DNA of 50,511 nt from Dehalococcoidia bacterium (GTDB taxonomy: Bacteria > Chloroflexota > Dehalococcoidia > Lucifugimonadales > HRBIN23): assembly GCA_025060295.1 (NCBI GenBank), contig JANXCH010000020.1, positions 1-50,511 of the forward strand, given 5' to 3'. The notes below the pieces were generated by a model. That model saw only the letters and a program-made list of their open reading frames with translations, was not told the origin of the DNA and ran no database searches. Shown here one piece after another: positions 11,034 to 19,995 of this stretch. Each line of letters opens with the position of its first letter. Position 1 is the stretch's first letter. The position numbers and the translations under genes were made by a program.

Positions 11034-13406
11034 ATGACCGTATCCGTGTCGCCTGCTGTTAGCCCCATCATCGCCCCAGAGTTCCGACAGCGTCTTCTGC
11101 GTGCCCTGCAGCAAGCCCATCTCACCGCCCCGCCCAAGCACCTGGACCTCACCGACAATGCCCTGCGGGTCCTGCAGGCCCGCTACTTCCTGCGGGACAA
11201 AAACGGGCAGGTCAGTGAAGACGCTCAGGGCATGTTCCGCCGGGTGGCCCGCGCCATCGCCCAGGTGGAGACCCTTTACGATCCTAAGGCCGATGTGCAG
11301 GCCCTGGAGGACGCCTTCTATGGGATGATGGCCCGCCTGGAGTTCCTCCCCAACTCCCCCACCCTGATGAACGCGGGCACGGGGGCCGGCACCCTCTCGG
11401 CCTGCTTCGTCATCGGCTTGGAGGACACCATGGAAGGCATCATGGACACGGCCAAGCACGCCGCCATGGTGCAGAAGTTCGGCGGGGGCACCGGCTTCGC
11501 CCTCTCCAAGATCCGCCCCAAGGGGGCTCCCATCTCCACCACCCACGGCAAGGCGTGCGGGCCGGTGGCAGTTCTGCGCCACCTGTCGTCGGTCTCCAAA
11601 CTGGTTACCCAGGGCGGGAAGCGGGACGGGGCCAATATGGCGGTTATGGATGTGCGTCACCCCGACATCATGGAGTTCATCACCTGCAAGCGCAAAGAGG
11701 GGGAGATCCATAACTTCAACATCTCTGTGGGCGTGGACACGGAGTTCATGGAGAAGGTGGAGCGAGGGGAGGACTATGACCTCATCGACCCGCGCACGGG
11801 CCAGGTGGTGGGCCGCCTGAATGCTCGGAAGGTGTTCAAGGAGATTGTCTACGGGGCGTGGCTGAACGGCGAGCCGGGGATGCTCTTCATGGACCGCATC
11901 AACCAGGACAACGCTACCCCCCACCTGGGCAAAATCATGGCCACCAACCCCTGCGGGGAACAGCCCCTCCTGCCCTACGAGTCGTGCAACCTGGGGTCTA
12001 TCAACCTGGCCAAGTTCCTGCGCTACACCCCCGACGCCGTGGAGATCGATTGGGAGCGCCTGCGCCAGACTATCCGCTTGGCGGTGCGCTTCTTGGACAA
12101 TGTGATTGACGCCAACAAATACGCCATCCCCGAAATTGAGCGGATGACCAAACTGACCCGCAAGATCGGTCTGGGGATTATGGGGTGGGCTGATGCCTTG
12201 TTCCGCCTGGGCATCCCCTATGACTCCGAGGAGGCTCTGGCCCTAGCGCGGCAGGTGATCTCCTTCTTCCGCCGCGAGGCCGATGCTATGTCGGCTGAAC
12301 TGGCCCAGCAGAGGGGTCCTTTCCCCGCCTTCAAGGGGAGCATTCACGACAAGCCCGGCGCTCCGCCCCTGCGCAACGCCTGGCGCCTAAGCATCGCCCC
12401 CACTGGCACCATCTCCATGATCGCAGGGTGCTCCTCGGGCATTGAGCCGGTGTTTGCTCTGGTGTTCCGCAAGCACAACATCTTGGGGGGCCAGACCCTC
12501 TACTACATTGACCAGACCTTCGAGGCCGTGGCGCGGGCCGAGGGCTTCTACAGCGATGCCCTGATGGAGCACTTGGCCATGGGCAAATCCCTCCAGGAGC
12601 GCACCGAGGTGCCCGCGTGGGTGCGCCGCCTGTTCGTTACCGCCCCCGACATCAGCCCCGAATGGCACGTGCGCATGCAGGCGGCCTTCCAGGAGTTTGT
12701 GGATTCGGGTATCTCCAAGACCATCAACTTCCCCAATAGCGCCACGCAAGAGGATGTGTGGCGGGCGTATATCCTGGCCTGGAAGCTGGGATGCAAAGGC
12801 ATAACCGTCTACCGTGCGGGTAGTCGGGAGCAGGAGGTGCTCACCGCCGGCACGACGAGCAAGCCCCAGGAGGCGGCCGCGGCCCCGCCTTCAGGGACCC
12901 CCCAGCCCTATCTGCGCCCTCGGGAGCGCCCCGTGGTCATGACCGGGCGCACCGAGCGCATCCGCACCGGGCACGGGAACATGTATGTAACCATCAACTC
13001 CGACGAGCAGGGGAGGCCTTTTGAGGTGTTCGTGGCGTTGGGTAAGGCAGGCGGATGCGACAGCGCCCAGCTGGAGGCCATCGCCCGTCTGGTCTCCCTG
13101 GCCTTGCGGTCGGGTGTGGACCCCCAAGCCATTGTAGAGCAGTTGCGGGGGATTACCTGCTGCCCCGCCTGGGACGGGGGGGTGCAGGTGAAGTCGGCTC
13201 CCGATGCCTTGGCGCTCGCCCTGGGGCGGGCCATCGGGAAGGAGCCCCCGCGCCCCGAAGCCATCCAGCCGTCGCTCCTTCCACGCAACGGCGACCACCA
13301 GAGGCCCACGGGCAACTGGGGGGTGTGCAAGAAGTGCAACGGCCCTCTGGTCTACCAGGAGGGATGCCTGACCTGCCGGGCATGCGGGTATAGCGAGTGC
13401 GGGTGA
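11034..13406 (+). CDS. nrdJ: Vitamin B12-dependent ribonucleotide reductase, TSCPD form
   Basis: This is a second class II reductase of 790 residues, distinct from the copy at 4902-7034. It lacks an N-terminal ATP-cone and starts near the catalytic core, with LEFLPNSPTLMNAGTG, FGGGTGFALSKIRPKG, ATNPCGEQPLLPYESCNLGSIN (written here as two joined motifs) and APTGTISMIAGCSSGIEP. After the barrel come a TSCPD domain (about 640-740, NMYVTINSDEQGRPFEVFV through RGITCCPAWDGG) and a C-terminal cysteine cluster (C765, C768, C778, C781, C784, C789) likely used for zinc binding or active-site re-reduction. AAGGAGGGAGGT precedes the ATG. Tandem NrdR boxes upstream suggest NrdR control with nrdR. Confidence 0.95.
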   Translation: MTVSVSPAVSPIIAPEFRQRLLRALQQAHLTAPPKHLDLTDNALRVLQARYFLRDKNGQVSEDAQGMFRRVARAIAQVETLYDPKADVQALEDAFYGMMARLEFLPNSPTLMNAGTGAGTLSACFVIGLEDTMEGIMDTAKHAAMVQKFGGGTGFALSKIRPKGAPISTTHGKACGPVAVLRHLSSVSKLVTQGGKRDGANMAVMDVRHPDIMEFITCKRKEGEIHNFNISVGVDTEFMEKVERGEDYDLIDPRTGQVVGRLNARKVFKEIVYGAWLNGEPGMLFMDRINQDNATPHLGKIMATNPCGEQPLLPYESCNLGSINLAKFLRYTPDAVEIDWERLRQTIRLAVRFLDNVIDANKYAIPEIERMTKLTRKIGLGIMGWADALFRLGIPYDSEEALALARQVISFFRREADAMSAELAQQRGPFPAFKGSIHDKPGAPPLRNAWRLSIAPTGTISMIAGCSSGIEPVFALVFRKHNILGGQTLYYIDQTFEAVARAEGFYSDALMEHLAMGKSLQERTEVPAWVRRLFVTAPDISPEWHVRMQAAFQEFVDSGISKTINFPNSATQEDVWRAYILAWKLGCKGITVYRAGSREQEVLTAGTTSKPQEAAAAPPSGTPQPYLRPRERPVVMTGRTERIRTGHGNMYVTINSDEQGRPFEVFVALGKAGGCDSAQLEAIARLVSLALRSGVDPQAIVEQLRGITCCPAWDGGVQVKSAPDALALALGRAIGKEPPRPEAIQPSLLPRNGDHQRPTGNWGVCKKCNGPLVYQEGCLTCRACGYSECG

Positions 13407-13418
13407 AAGGAGGTAACG

Positions 13419-13574
13419 ATGGAGTCTCCAGGAGCATTACTGTTTATAGGAGGCCTGCTATGGACAAGTCTGGGGGGAGGAGGGTGGTTGTTGTTTCGCA
13501 CCCCGTGGTTTGGTATAGCGGGTAGCCCCGGCGCCGTGCTTATGGTCCTCGGCGCATTCTTGTACACGGCCTGA
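13419..13574 (+). CDS. Small two-helix membrane protein of unknown function
   Basis: A 51-codon frame starts at ATG 13419, preceded by AAAGGAGGT at the ideal distance, and ends TGA at 13574. Its N-terminal hydrophobic stretch (residues 5-27, including GALLFIGGLLWTSLGGGGW) is followed by a short FRTPWFG turn and a second hydrophobic stretch (about 37-50, GAVLMVLGAFLY). It begins 12 bases after the B12 reductase, so it is probably on the nrdR-nrdJ transcript. I recognise no family. The strong ribosome-binding site and two clean membrane segments are the case for it being real. Confidence 0.6.
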   Translation: MESPGALLFIGGLLWTSLGGGGWLLFRTPWFGIAGSPGAVLMVLGAFLYTA

Positions 13575-13597
13575 TTATCAGCCCAGAGGGCCCATAA

Positions 13598-13628
13598 CTG
13601 GGGCAGTATCTCTGTGGCGGCGCCCCAG
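13598..13628 (+). repeat. Inverted repeat before the methyltransferase
   Basis: CTGGGGC (13598-13604) and GCCCCAG (13622-13628) are perfect inverted copies around a 17-base loop. It could be a weak transcript end after the small membrane protein gene. There is no T-run. Confidence 0.3.
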
Positions 13629-13657
13629 ATAAACGCCTAGAGAGCCGTCCATAGGTT

Positions 13658-14623
13658 ATGCGGGATCGCCCCTGGTGCCGACGGTGTGGGAACCGTAACG
13701 ACGCGATGGCGGGTGTGTGCCACCGCTGTGGGGCGCCTTTGCGCCCGCCTAAGGCCACGGCGAAAAAGGCCAAAAAAACACGGCGTCACCCCCCGGAGAG
13801 CATAGGAGACTGGCTTGCCCAGGACTCCCACGCAGGGGGGGCGAGCCTCTTGCCGGTAGACTGCATCCTCTGCGGGGACTGTCGGGAGATACTTCCCCAA
13901 TGGCCCTCCCAAAGCGTGGATATCATCATCACCTCACCCCCCTACAACTTCGGGCTGGACGGCTACGACCGCTATGAGGACACCCAGGATTGGGAGGCCT
14001 ACTTCGCCACTCTGGGGCAGGTGTTTCACGAGTGCGCTCGTTTATTGAAGCCGGGGGGGCGCATCTGTGTGGTCGTCCAGCCTCTCTACTCGGACTATGT
14101 GCCCACCCACCATCGGGTCGCCCGCCTATTGGAGCAGGCGGGCCTGCTGTTCTACGCCGAAATCCTCTGGGAGAAGCACAACTACAACGCCAAGTACACG
14201 GCGTGGGGGAGTTGGAAGAGCCCCCGTATGCCCTACTTGAAATATACCTGGGAGTTTGTGGAGGTGTTCGCCAAGGGCTCCCGCAGGAAGCCCGGCCCCC
14301 AGGACGCGGTGGACATCACTGCCGAGGAGTTCAAGAGGTGGGTGCGGGCGCGGTGGGACATCGCCCCCGAAAGCCGGATGCGCATGTTCGGCCACCCCTC
14401 CATGTTCCCGGAGGCGCTGGTGGAGCGCTTACTGAAGCTGTTCAGTTATCGGGGGGATGTGGTGCTGGACCCCTTCAACGGGGCGGGGACGACGACCGTG
14501 GTGGCTGCGCGGCTGGGGCGTCGGTATATCGGCATAGACATCTCGGAGCGCTACTGCCAGGTGGCGAGGGAACGGCTGGCGCAAGCGGCTCTGGGCATGC
14601 GCCCCGCCCTTCTGCTACAGTAG
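13658..14623 (+). CDS. Zinc-ribbon-fused DNA methyltransferase (N4-cytosine/N6-adenine type)
   Basis: The 321-residue protein has an N-terminal zinc ribbon (C7, C10, C21, C24), a lysine-rich linker (about 32-42) and a SAM-dependent DNA methyltransferase domain. The catalytic motif TSPPYN (92-97) comes before the SAM-binding DPFNGAGTT (271-279) and YIGIDISERYC, the order of beta-class enzymes such as CcrM. TSPPY is compatible with N4-cytosine or N6-adenine methylation. No restriction endonuclease lies beside it, so it looks solitary. The start is the first ATG that keeps both CxxC pairs, and its ribosome-binding site is weak. The recognition sequence cannot be predicted. Confidence 0.85.
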   Translation: MRDRPWCRRCGNRNDAMAGVCHRCGAPLRPPKATAKKAKKTRRHPPESIGDWLAQDSHAGGASLLPVDCILCGDCREILPQWPSQSVDIIITSPPYNFGLDGYDRYEDTQDWEAYFATLGQVFHECARLLKPGGRICVVVQPLYSDYVPTHHRVARLLEQAGLLFYAEILWEKHNYNAKYTAWGSWKSPRMPYLKYTWEFVEVFAKGSRRKPGPQDAVDITAEEFKRWVRARWDIAPESRMRMFGHPSMFPEALVERLLKLFSYRGDVVLDPFNGAGTTTVVAARLGRRYIGIDISERYCQVARERLAQAALGMRPALLLQ

Positions 14624-14643
14624 GAGCGTCGGGAGCGTGCACC

Positions 14644-15645
14644 ATGCCCATGCCCATCCTCATCACCATGGGTGACCCCAATGGCATTGGGCCCGAAGTG
14701 GTGGCCAAGGCTTTGGCGGATCCCCCCTGTCCCATAGAGCGGTTGGTGGTAGTCGGCTCACGGCCGGTTTTAGAGAAGGCGTTGCGTCTCGTAGGGGTAT
14801 CCTTGCACCTTAGGACTATCCCTCGGCTAGAGGATGCGGGTGAGGGGGATGGCACCGTGGCGGTGCTCGACCCCGAGGACTTCTCTCCCGCTGACCTGGC
14901 CCCCGGGCAGGTGTCGGCCAAGGCGGGGGCGGCCAGCGTGAACTGGGTGCTCCTATCCGGACGCCTTTGCCTGGAGGGGAAGGCTGTGGGCATGGCCACG
15001 GCTCCGATTCATAAAGAGGCGGCCGCCTTGGCGGGCTACCGGGAGGTGGGTCATACGGAGCTGCTGGCACACCTGGCCGGCGCCCCTAAGGTCTACACCA
15101 TGCTCATGACGGGCCGTTTGCGGGTGGTCCACTTGACTACCCATCGCTCCCTCCGTCGGGCGTGTGACGCCGTGACCCAGGAGGCGGTGCTGGCGGCCAT
15201 CCGCACCACCCATGCGCACTTCACCCGCTGGGGGATGCCCTCGGCCCGCATCGCTGTGGCCGCGTTGAATCCCCACGCCGGTGAAGGGGGCCTGTTGGGG
15301 ACGGAGGAGATAGAACACATCGCCCCCGCGGTCGCCCAAGCCCAGAAAGAGGGCATCGCCTGCGTCGGCCCGTTGCCTGCGGACAGCGTGTTCTATCACG
15401 CCATTCAGGGGCGTTACGATGTGGTGCTCGCCATGTATCACGACCAGGGGCACATCCCGGTCAAGGTGCACGGATTTGAGCGCAGTGTGAGCGTGAACCT
15501 CGGTTTGCCCTTCATTCGTACATCGGTGGACCACGGCACCGCCTTTGACATTGCCTGGCAGGGAAAGGCTCTAGCCACCTCTATGCAGGAGGCCATCCGC
15601 ACCGCCTTCTCGTTAGGGGTGGAAGGGCGCTTGCCCCTCGCTTAG
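14644..15645 (+). CDS. pdxA: 4-hydroxythreonine-4-phosphate dehydrogenase (PdxA family)
   Basis: PdxA oxidises 4-phosphohydroxy-L-threonine in the DXP-dependent pyridoxal phosphate pathway. The 333-residue protein starts PILITMGDPNGIGPEV and has the three metal-binding histidine regions GHTELLAHLAG, ALNPHAGEGG and AMYHDQGHIPVK, then SVNLGLPFIRTSVDHGTAFD near the C-terminus. The ATG at 14644 is 20 bases after the methyltransferase stop. No other B6 gene is nearby, so a PdxA2-type D-threonate/erythronate 4-phosphate dehydrogenase is an alternative that motifs alone cannot exclude. Confidence 0.88.
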   Translation: MPMPILITMGDPNGIGPEVVAKALADPPCPIERLVVVGSRPVLEKALRLVGVSLHLRTIPRLEDAGEGDGTVAVLDPEDFSPADLAPGQVSAKAGAASVNWVLLSGRLCLEGKAVGMATAPIHKEAAALAGYREVGHTELLAHLAGAPKVYTMLMTGRLRVVHLTTHRSLRRACDAVTQEAVLAAIRTTHAHFTRWGMPSARIAVAALNPHAGEGGLLGTEEIEHIAPAVAQAQKEGIACVGPLPADSVFYHAIQGRYDVVLAMYHDQGHIPVKVHGFERSVSVNLGLPFIRTSVDHGTAFDIAWQGKALATSMQEAIRTAFSLGVEGRLPLA

Positions 15646-15659
15646 CCCTTCTTGGGGGC

Positions 15660-15688
15660 TTTACAGGGTTGCGGGGTTATGGCATAAT
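15660..15688 (+). promoter_or_regulatory. Promoter of the S10-spc ribosomal protein operon
   Basis: TTTACA at 15660-15665 and CATAAT at 15683-15688 are exactly 17 bases apart, each matching five of six consensus positions. It lies directly after the pdxA stop and gives rpsJ a leader of about 100 bases. Confidence 0.75.
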
Positions 15689-15724
15689 AACCTTTGGCTC
15701 TGTGCAACAGTGGGTACACCAGGA

Positions 15725-15745
15725 GCAGGGGGCTGTGCCCCCTGC
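15725..15745 (+). other. Strong hairpin in the rpsJ leader
   Basis: GCAGGGGGC (15725-15733) and GCCCCCTGC (15737-15745) form a perfect 9-bp GC-rich stem closed by the loop TGT. It lies about 30 bases into the predicted transcript and 50 bases before rpsJ. Position suggests an autoregulatory or attenuator element like those in S10 operon leaders elsewhere, but it does not match a leader class I can name. Confidence 0.5.
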
Positions 15746-15795
15746 CTCGTTCCTGACCCGGGAAGGGAGCCACCACAGCAAGGGGAGCGAATCCT

Positions 15796-16110
15796 ATGGC
15801 TAGACAGCGACCACGCATCCGCATTGTGTTGCGGGCCTTTGACCACCGCATCTTGGACCAGTCGGCCCGGCAAATTGTGGAGGTGGCCGAGCGCACGGGT
15901 GCGGTGGTGGCGGGGCCTGTGCCTTTGCCCACGCGCGTAAAGCGTTTCTGCGTGATCCGCTCCCCCCATATTGACAAGGACTCCCGAGAGCATTTCGAGC
16001 TGCGCATCCACAAGCGCCTCATTGATGTGCTGGAACCCACCTCCAAGACCCTGGAGACCCTCTCCCGCCTGAATATGCCGGCCGGGGTAGACATCCAGGT
16101 GAAAGCTTAG
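15796..16110 (+). CDS. rpsJ: 30S ribosomal protein S10
   Basis: S10 belongs to the 30S head and, as NusE, to the antitermination complex. The 104-residue protein has [18 protein letters not shown], the extended loop [29 protein letters not shown] (two adjoining motifs) and [17 protein letters not shown]. An AGGGGAG ribosome-binding site lies about nine bases before the ATG. It is the first gene of a 21-gene ribosomal run with small gaps or overlaps through rplO, followed by secY and adk. Confidence 0.97.
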   Translation: MARQRPRIRIVLRAFDHRILDQSARQIVEVAERTGAVVAGPVPLPTRVKRFCVIRSPHIDKDSREHFELRIHKRLIDVLEPTSKTLETLSRLNMPAGVDIQVKA

Positions 16111-16118
16111 AGGGTGCT

Positions 16119-16802
16119 ATGGCCATCGCTGGTCTTCTGGGCAAAAAGATAGGGATGACCCAACACTTCCAGCCGGACGGACGGCCGGTGGCGGTCACGG
16201 CTATCCAGGCGGGGCCGTGCTGGGTCACCCAGGTGCGCACCCAGGCCAAAGACGGCTATACGGCGGTGCAGTTGGGGTTTGAGGAGGTGGGCACCCTCAA
16301 GGAGGGGGTGCGCCTGAAGGACCTGCGCCCCGCCGACCTGAAGCCCCTGAACCGTCCGGAGGCGGGGCACCTGCGCCCAGTGGGGCGCCTCCTGCGCCAC
16401 CTGCGGGAGGTGCGGGTGGACGATTTAGGCGATGTGCAAGTGGGCCAGAAGGTCAGCGTGGACATTTTCCAGCCCGGCGACTTGGTGGATGTGGAGGGGC
16501 GCTCCAAGGGGAGGGGCTTCGCCGGTGTTGTCAAGCGCCATCACTTCCAGGGCGGTCCCAAAACCCACGGCCAGAGCGACCGCCACCGTGCTCCTGGCTC
16601 CGTCGGCTCCACCACCTTCCCGGGCAGGGTGCTCAAAGGGTTGCGCATGGCCGGGCACATGGGCCATCAGCGGGTAACCGTCCGGAACCTGGAGGTGGTG
16701 GCTGTGGACGCGGAGCGCAACTTGCTCTTGGTGAAAGGTGCGGTGCCCGGCCCGGTCAATGGTCTTGTGTTCATCCGCCGGGCTAAGGCCGCCGAGAAGT
16801 AG
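16119..16802 (+). CDS. rplC: 50S ribosomal protein L3
   Basis: L3 binds near the 23S 3' end and reaches toward the peptidyl transferase centre. The 227-residue protein starts [13 protein letters not shown] and has the [18 protein letters not shown] and [15 protein letters not shown] motifs; the second contains the segment targeted by L3 glutamine methylation in some bacteria. It follows rpsJ by 8 bases. Confidence 0.97.
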   Translation: MAIAGLLGKKIGMTQHFQPDGRPVAVTAIQAGPCWVTQVRTQAKDGYTAVQLGFEEVGTLKEGVRLKDLRPADLKPLNRPEAGHLRPVGRLLRHLREVRVDDLGDVQVGQKVSVDIFQPGDLVDVEGRSKGRGFAGVVKRHHFQGGPKTHGQSDRHRAPGSVGSTTFPGRVLKGLRMAGHMGHQRVTVRNLEVVAVDAERNLLLVKGAVPGPVNGLVFIRRAKAAEK

Positions 16803-16808
16803 GGGACT

Positions 16809-17459
16809 ATGGAACTGCCGGTCAAAAACCAAAGCGGTGAAGTGGTGGGGCAGGTCACCCTCAACGACCAGGTGTTCGGCCTGCCCATGAATCACGCTCT
16901 GGTGCATCAGGTGATCGTCGCCCAACAGGCTAATCGGCGTGTGGGCACCCACGACACCAAAACGCGGGGAGAGGTGAGCGGGGGCGGGCGGAAGCCCTGG
17001 CCCCAGAAGCACACCGGCCGTGCCCGCCACGGAAGTATTCGCGAACCCCAGTGGCGTCACGGGGGGGTGGCCTTCGGTCCCCATCCCAGGGATTATCATC
17101 AGCGCATCCCCAAGCGCATGCGCCGTTTGGCCATCAAACTGCTCCTTTCGGATAAGGTGCGCTCAGGCCACATCACCCTTTTGGACAACCTCTCCGTCAA
17201 CGGCAAGACGAAGGAGATGGTGGCGCTTTTACAGGCCTTGGGCATCAGCAAGAAATGTTTGGTGGTTACCGACACAGCCGACCCGAAGGTGGCCGCTGCC
17301 ACCCGTAATTTGCCCTCTGTGAAATCCCTCCCTGCCCATACCCTGAACGCTTTAGATTTGATAACCTACCCTCATCTCCTCTTGACCGTGCCCGCTGTGC
17401 GTCGGATCGAGGCGCTGTGGGCCCAGGAGCGCCCTCGGCGGGCCGCCCAGGTGGCGTAA
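16809..17459 (+). CDS. rplD: 50S ribosomal protein L4
   Basis: L4 lines the peptide exit tunnel and represses the S10 operon in E. coli. The 216-residue protein has the tunnel-loop sequence [19 protein letters not shown], the FGPHPRDY segment and a C-terminal RNA-binding domain with [13 protein letters not shown]. It follows rplC by 6 bases. A conserved leader hairpin upstream of rpsJ is a possible site for L4-type feedback, which is only inference. Confidence 0.96.
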   Translation: MELPVKNQSGEVVGQVTLNDQVFGLPMNHALVHQVIVAQQANRRVGTHDTKTRGEVSGGGRKPWPQKHTGRARHGSIREPQWRHGGVAFGPHPRDYHQRIPKRMRRLAIKLLLSDKVRSGHITLLDNLSVNGKTKEMVALLQALGISKKCLVVTDTADPKVAAATRNLPSVKSLPAHTLNALDLITYPHLLLTVPAVRRIEALWAQERPRRAAQVA

Positions 17460-17474
17460 AGGAAAGGCAGTCCC

Positions 17475-17768
17475 ATGACCGACATCGCCCAACTGACCAA
17501 CGTGCTGCGTCGCCCCCTCATCACCGAGAAGTCCTATCGCTTGCAGGAGCAGGGGCGTTACTCCTTTGAGGTGGATCCCCGGGCCAACAAAGGGTTAATT
17601 AAGCAGGCGGTGGAGCGCCTGTTTGGGGTGGATGTGGTGCGGGTGAACGTCATGTGGGTGAAGGGGAAGAGAAAGCGCTTGGGCCCCCGCTGGGTGCAGA
17701 AGCCTGGCTATAAGAAAGCCATCGTTACCCTCAAGCCTGGTCAGAAAATCCCCATCTTGGAAGGCTAA
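17475..17768 (+). CDS. rplW: 50S ribosomal protein L23
   Basis: L23 sits at the tunnel exit and docks trigger factor and the translocon. The 97-residue protein begins with [20 protein letters not shown] and carries [33 protein letters not shown] and a C-terminal [14 protein letters not shown] strand. The ATG at 17475 has GGAAAGG upstream. Confidence 0.96.
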   Translation: MTDIAQLTNVLRRPLITEKSYRLQEQGRYSFEVDPRANKGLIKQAVERLFGVDVVRVNVMWVKGKRKRLGPRWVQKPGYKKAIVTLKPGQKIPILEG

Positions 17769-17770
17769 CT

Positions 17771-18619
17771 ATGGGACTGAAGACGATGAAGCCCGTTACC
17801 CCTGGCCTACGGGCGGCAGTGCTCCCCGACTTCTCCGAAATCACCAAGGAGGAGCCGGAGAAGCACCTTTTAGAGCCTTTGCGCAAGAGCGGCGGGCGCA
17901 ACAACCAGGGCCGTATCACCACGCGCCACCGGGGGGGCGGGCATAAGCGCATGTATCGGCGCATTGACTTCAAGCGCTATGACCGGCTCAACCAACCGGC
18001 GCACGTTATCGCCATTGAATACGACCCTAACCGCACGGCCCGATTGGCTTTGCTTCAATATGCCGATGGGGAGCGTCGGTATATCCTGTGGCCGTTGGGT
18101 GTCAAGGTGGGTGACACCCTCATGGCTGGCCCCGAGGCAGAGGTGAAGCCGGGCAATGCTTTGCCCTTGCGCCTTATTCCCATTGGCACCTTGGTGCATA
18201 ACATTGAGTTGCACCCGGGGAAGGGGGGGCAAATTGTGCGGAGCGCAGGGGCAGCCGCTCAAATCCTAGCCCGTGAGGAGCGGTATACTCTTGTGCGTCT
18301 GCCCTCGGGGGAGGTGCGGCGCATCCTGGGGGAATGCTACGCCACCATCGGCCAGGTGGGGAATGTGGAGCACCAAAATGTCAGCCTGGGCAAGGCGGGA
18401 CGTCGCCGCTGGAAAGGGTGGCGGCCGGAGGTGCGGGGGAAGGCCATGAGCCCTCGCGACCACCCCCACGGAGGCGGAGAGGGGCGTAACCCCATCGGCC
18501 TCAAAGGCCCCAAGACCAAGTGGGGCAAGCCTGCCTTAGGTGTGAAAACACGTCGCAACAAGAAGACCGACCGATTCATTGTCAAACGGAGGAGGATCGG
18601 CTATGGGGCGGTCGGCTAA
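17771..18619 (+). CDS. rplB: 50S ribosomal protein L2
   Basis: L2 supports subunit association and peptidyl transferase architecture. The 282-residue protein has [35 protein letters not shown], and the conserved C-terminal [16 protein letters not shown] segment containing the functionally important histidine. It starts two bases after rplW. Its last 17 bases overlap the rpsS start. Confidence 0.97.
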   Translation: MGLKTMKPVTPGLRAAVLPDFSEITKEEPEKHLLEPLRKSGGRNNQGRITTRHRGGGHKRMYRRIDFKRYDRLNQPAHVIAIEYDPNRTARLALLQYADGERRYILWPLGVKVGDTLMAGPEAEVKPGNALPLRLIPIGTLVHNIELHPGKGGQIVRSAGAAAQILAREERYTLVRLPSGEVRRILGECYATIGQVGNVEHQNVSLGKAGRRRWKGWRPEVRGKAMSPRDHPHGGGEGRNPIGLKGPKTKWGKPALGVKTRRNKKTDRFIVKRRRIGYGAVG

Positions 18620-18899
18620 AAAGGGGCCCTTTGTGGACCCCAAACTGCTTCAGCGTGTGCAGGCGGCGCGACGGAGCGGGGAGAAGGTGGTGATCAAGAC
18701 TTGGTCCCGGGCATCCATGATTGTGCCGGAGATGGTGGGGCTGACCATCGCCGTCCACGATGGGCGCCGCCACATCCCCGTGTATATCACCGAAAACATG
18801 GTGGGGCACCGCCTGGGGGAGTTCGCCCCCACCCGCACCTTCCGCGGCCATTCGTCTCGTGCCGAAAAAACCACGGGCGTCACCAAGACCGCCTCCTAG
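18603..18899 (+). CDS. rpsS: 30S ribosomal protein S19
   Basis: S19 is in the 30S head near the A-site finger. The 98-residue protein has [58 protein letters not shown] (two adjoining motifs) and [11 protein letters not shown] 18603 is preferred to 18579 because AGGAGG lies just before it and the product then starts like other S19 proteins. Confidence 0.96.
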   Translation: MGRSAKKGPFVDPKLLQRVQAARRSGEKVVIKTWSRASMIVPEMVGLTIAVHDGRRHIPVYITENMVGHRLGEFAPTRTFRGHSSRAEKTTGVTKTAS

Positions 18900-18908
18900 G
18901 AGTTGCGT

Positions 18909-19256
18909 ATGCCTGTGCGTGCCGTCATTAAGAACTACGGCCAGTCTCCTAAAAAGGTGCGGCGGGTGCTGGGCCTTATCCGGGGCAAGAAGGTCGGCGA
19001 AGCCGAGGCCATCCTGCGGTATATCCCCAGCCCCTCGGCTCGTGCGGTGCTCAAAGCCCTTCAGTCGGCTCTCGCCAACGCCGAGCACAACCACATGCTC
19101 GCGGCCGATGACCTGCGCATCGTCGCAGCCTATGCCGACGATGGCCCCCGCTTGAAGCGGGCCCGTCCCCAGGCGCGGGGGCGTATCAATCCTATCCTCA
19201 AACGCACCTGCCACATTACCATCGTGGTGGACGAGGAGGCCACAGGTGGGCCATAA
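18909..19256 (+). CDS. rplV: 50S ribosomal protein L22
   Basis: L22 has a tunnel-lining beta hairpin and binds all 23S domains. The 115-residue protein shows KNYGQSPKKVRRVLGLIRGK, ALQSALANAEHNHML and the hairpin region RLKRARPQARGRINPILKRT. The ATG at 18909 is preferred to TTG 18903, which would leave almost no room for the TAGGAG ribosome-binding site. Confidence 0.96.
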   Translation: MPVRAVIKNYGQSPKKVRRVLGLIRGKKVGEAEAILRYIPSPSARAVLKALQSALANAEHNHMLAADDLRIVAAYADDGPRLKRARPQARGRINPILKRTCHITIVVDEEATGGP

Positions 19257-19995
19257 GACGCATCCTATTGGCTTCCGCCTGGGGGTAGGACTCGGCCAGA
19301 CCCTTATCAAGGACTGGCAGACCCATTGGTTCGCCCCCAAGGGCACCCAGTATCGCCAGAACTTGCTCGAGGACCTGCGCATCCGCCACGCCATCGCCGA
19401 GTCCTATGGGCGCGACGCCGCCATCAGTAAGGTGGAGATTGAGCGGGACTCCCAACAGGTGCGGGTCACTATCCACACCGCTCGGCCGGGTGTGGTGATT
19501 GGGCGGGACGGCAAACGCATTCGTGATCTGGGTAAGGCCCTGGAGGCCCTCACCACCCAAAAGGTCAAAGTGGATGTGAAGGAGATAGAGAAGCCGGAAC
19601 TGGAGGCGCTCTTGGTGGCCCGCAGTGTGGCCGAGCAATTGGAGAAGCGGGTAGGGCACCGCCGCGCCATGCTCCAGGCCGCCACGCGCGCCATGCAGGC
19701 CGGGGCTCGGGGGGTCAAGATCGCCGTGGCAGGGCGCTTGGGTGGTGCGGAGATCGCACGACGGGAGAAGGTCATGATGGGGCGTTTGCCTCTGCACACC
19801 ATCCGCGCCGATGTGGACTTTGCCGTGGCCGAGGCCCTGACCATCATGGGGCGCATCGGTGTGAAGGTGTGGATCTACAGGGGCGATGTGCTCCCGCCCA
19901 GTATGGCCGAGGCAGCAGTTACCCCCGAAGAGGCGCGGCCCATCCAAGTTACCATTCCTGCGGAAGCCACCGAGTCTGCAGAGGGGGCAGAGTAA
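19246..19995 (+). CDS. rpsC: 30S ribosomal protein S3
   Basis: S3 forms part of the mRNA entry channel and its helicase activity. The 249-residue protein starts GHKTHPIGFRLGVG and has the KH domain with RPGVVIGRDGKRIRDLGKAL, GARGVKIAVAGRLGGAEIAR and GVKVWIYRGDVLP. An acidic, alanine-rich tail of about 30 residues follows. The GTG start at 19246 overlaps rplV by 11 bases. Confidence 0.96.
   Translation: MGHKTHPIGFRLGVGLGQTLIKDWQTHWFAPKGTQYRQNLLEDLRIRHAIAESYGRDAAISKVEIERDSQQVRVTIHTARPGVVIGRDGKRIRDLGKALEALTTQKVKVDVKEIEKPELEALLVARSVAEQLEKRVGHRRAMLQAATRAMQAGARGVKIAVAGRLGGAEIARREKVMMGRLPLHTIRADVDFAVAEALTIMGRIGVKVWIYRGDVLPPSMAEAAVTPEEARPIQVTIPAEATESAEGAE

Noticed and set aside
10785-11924. 379-residue frame antisense to nrdR and the B12 reductase
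   Set aside because: Shadow frame; the plus-strand genes are fully family-typical over the same bases.
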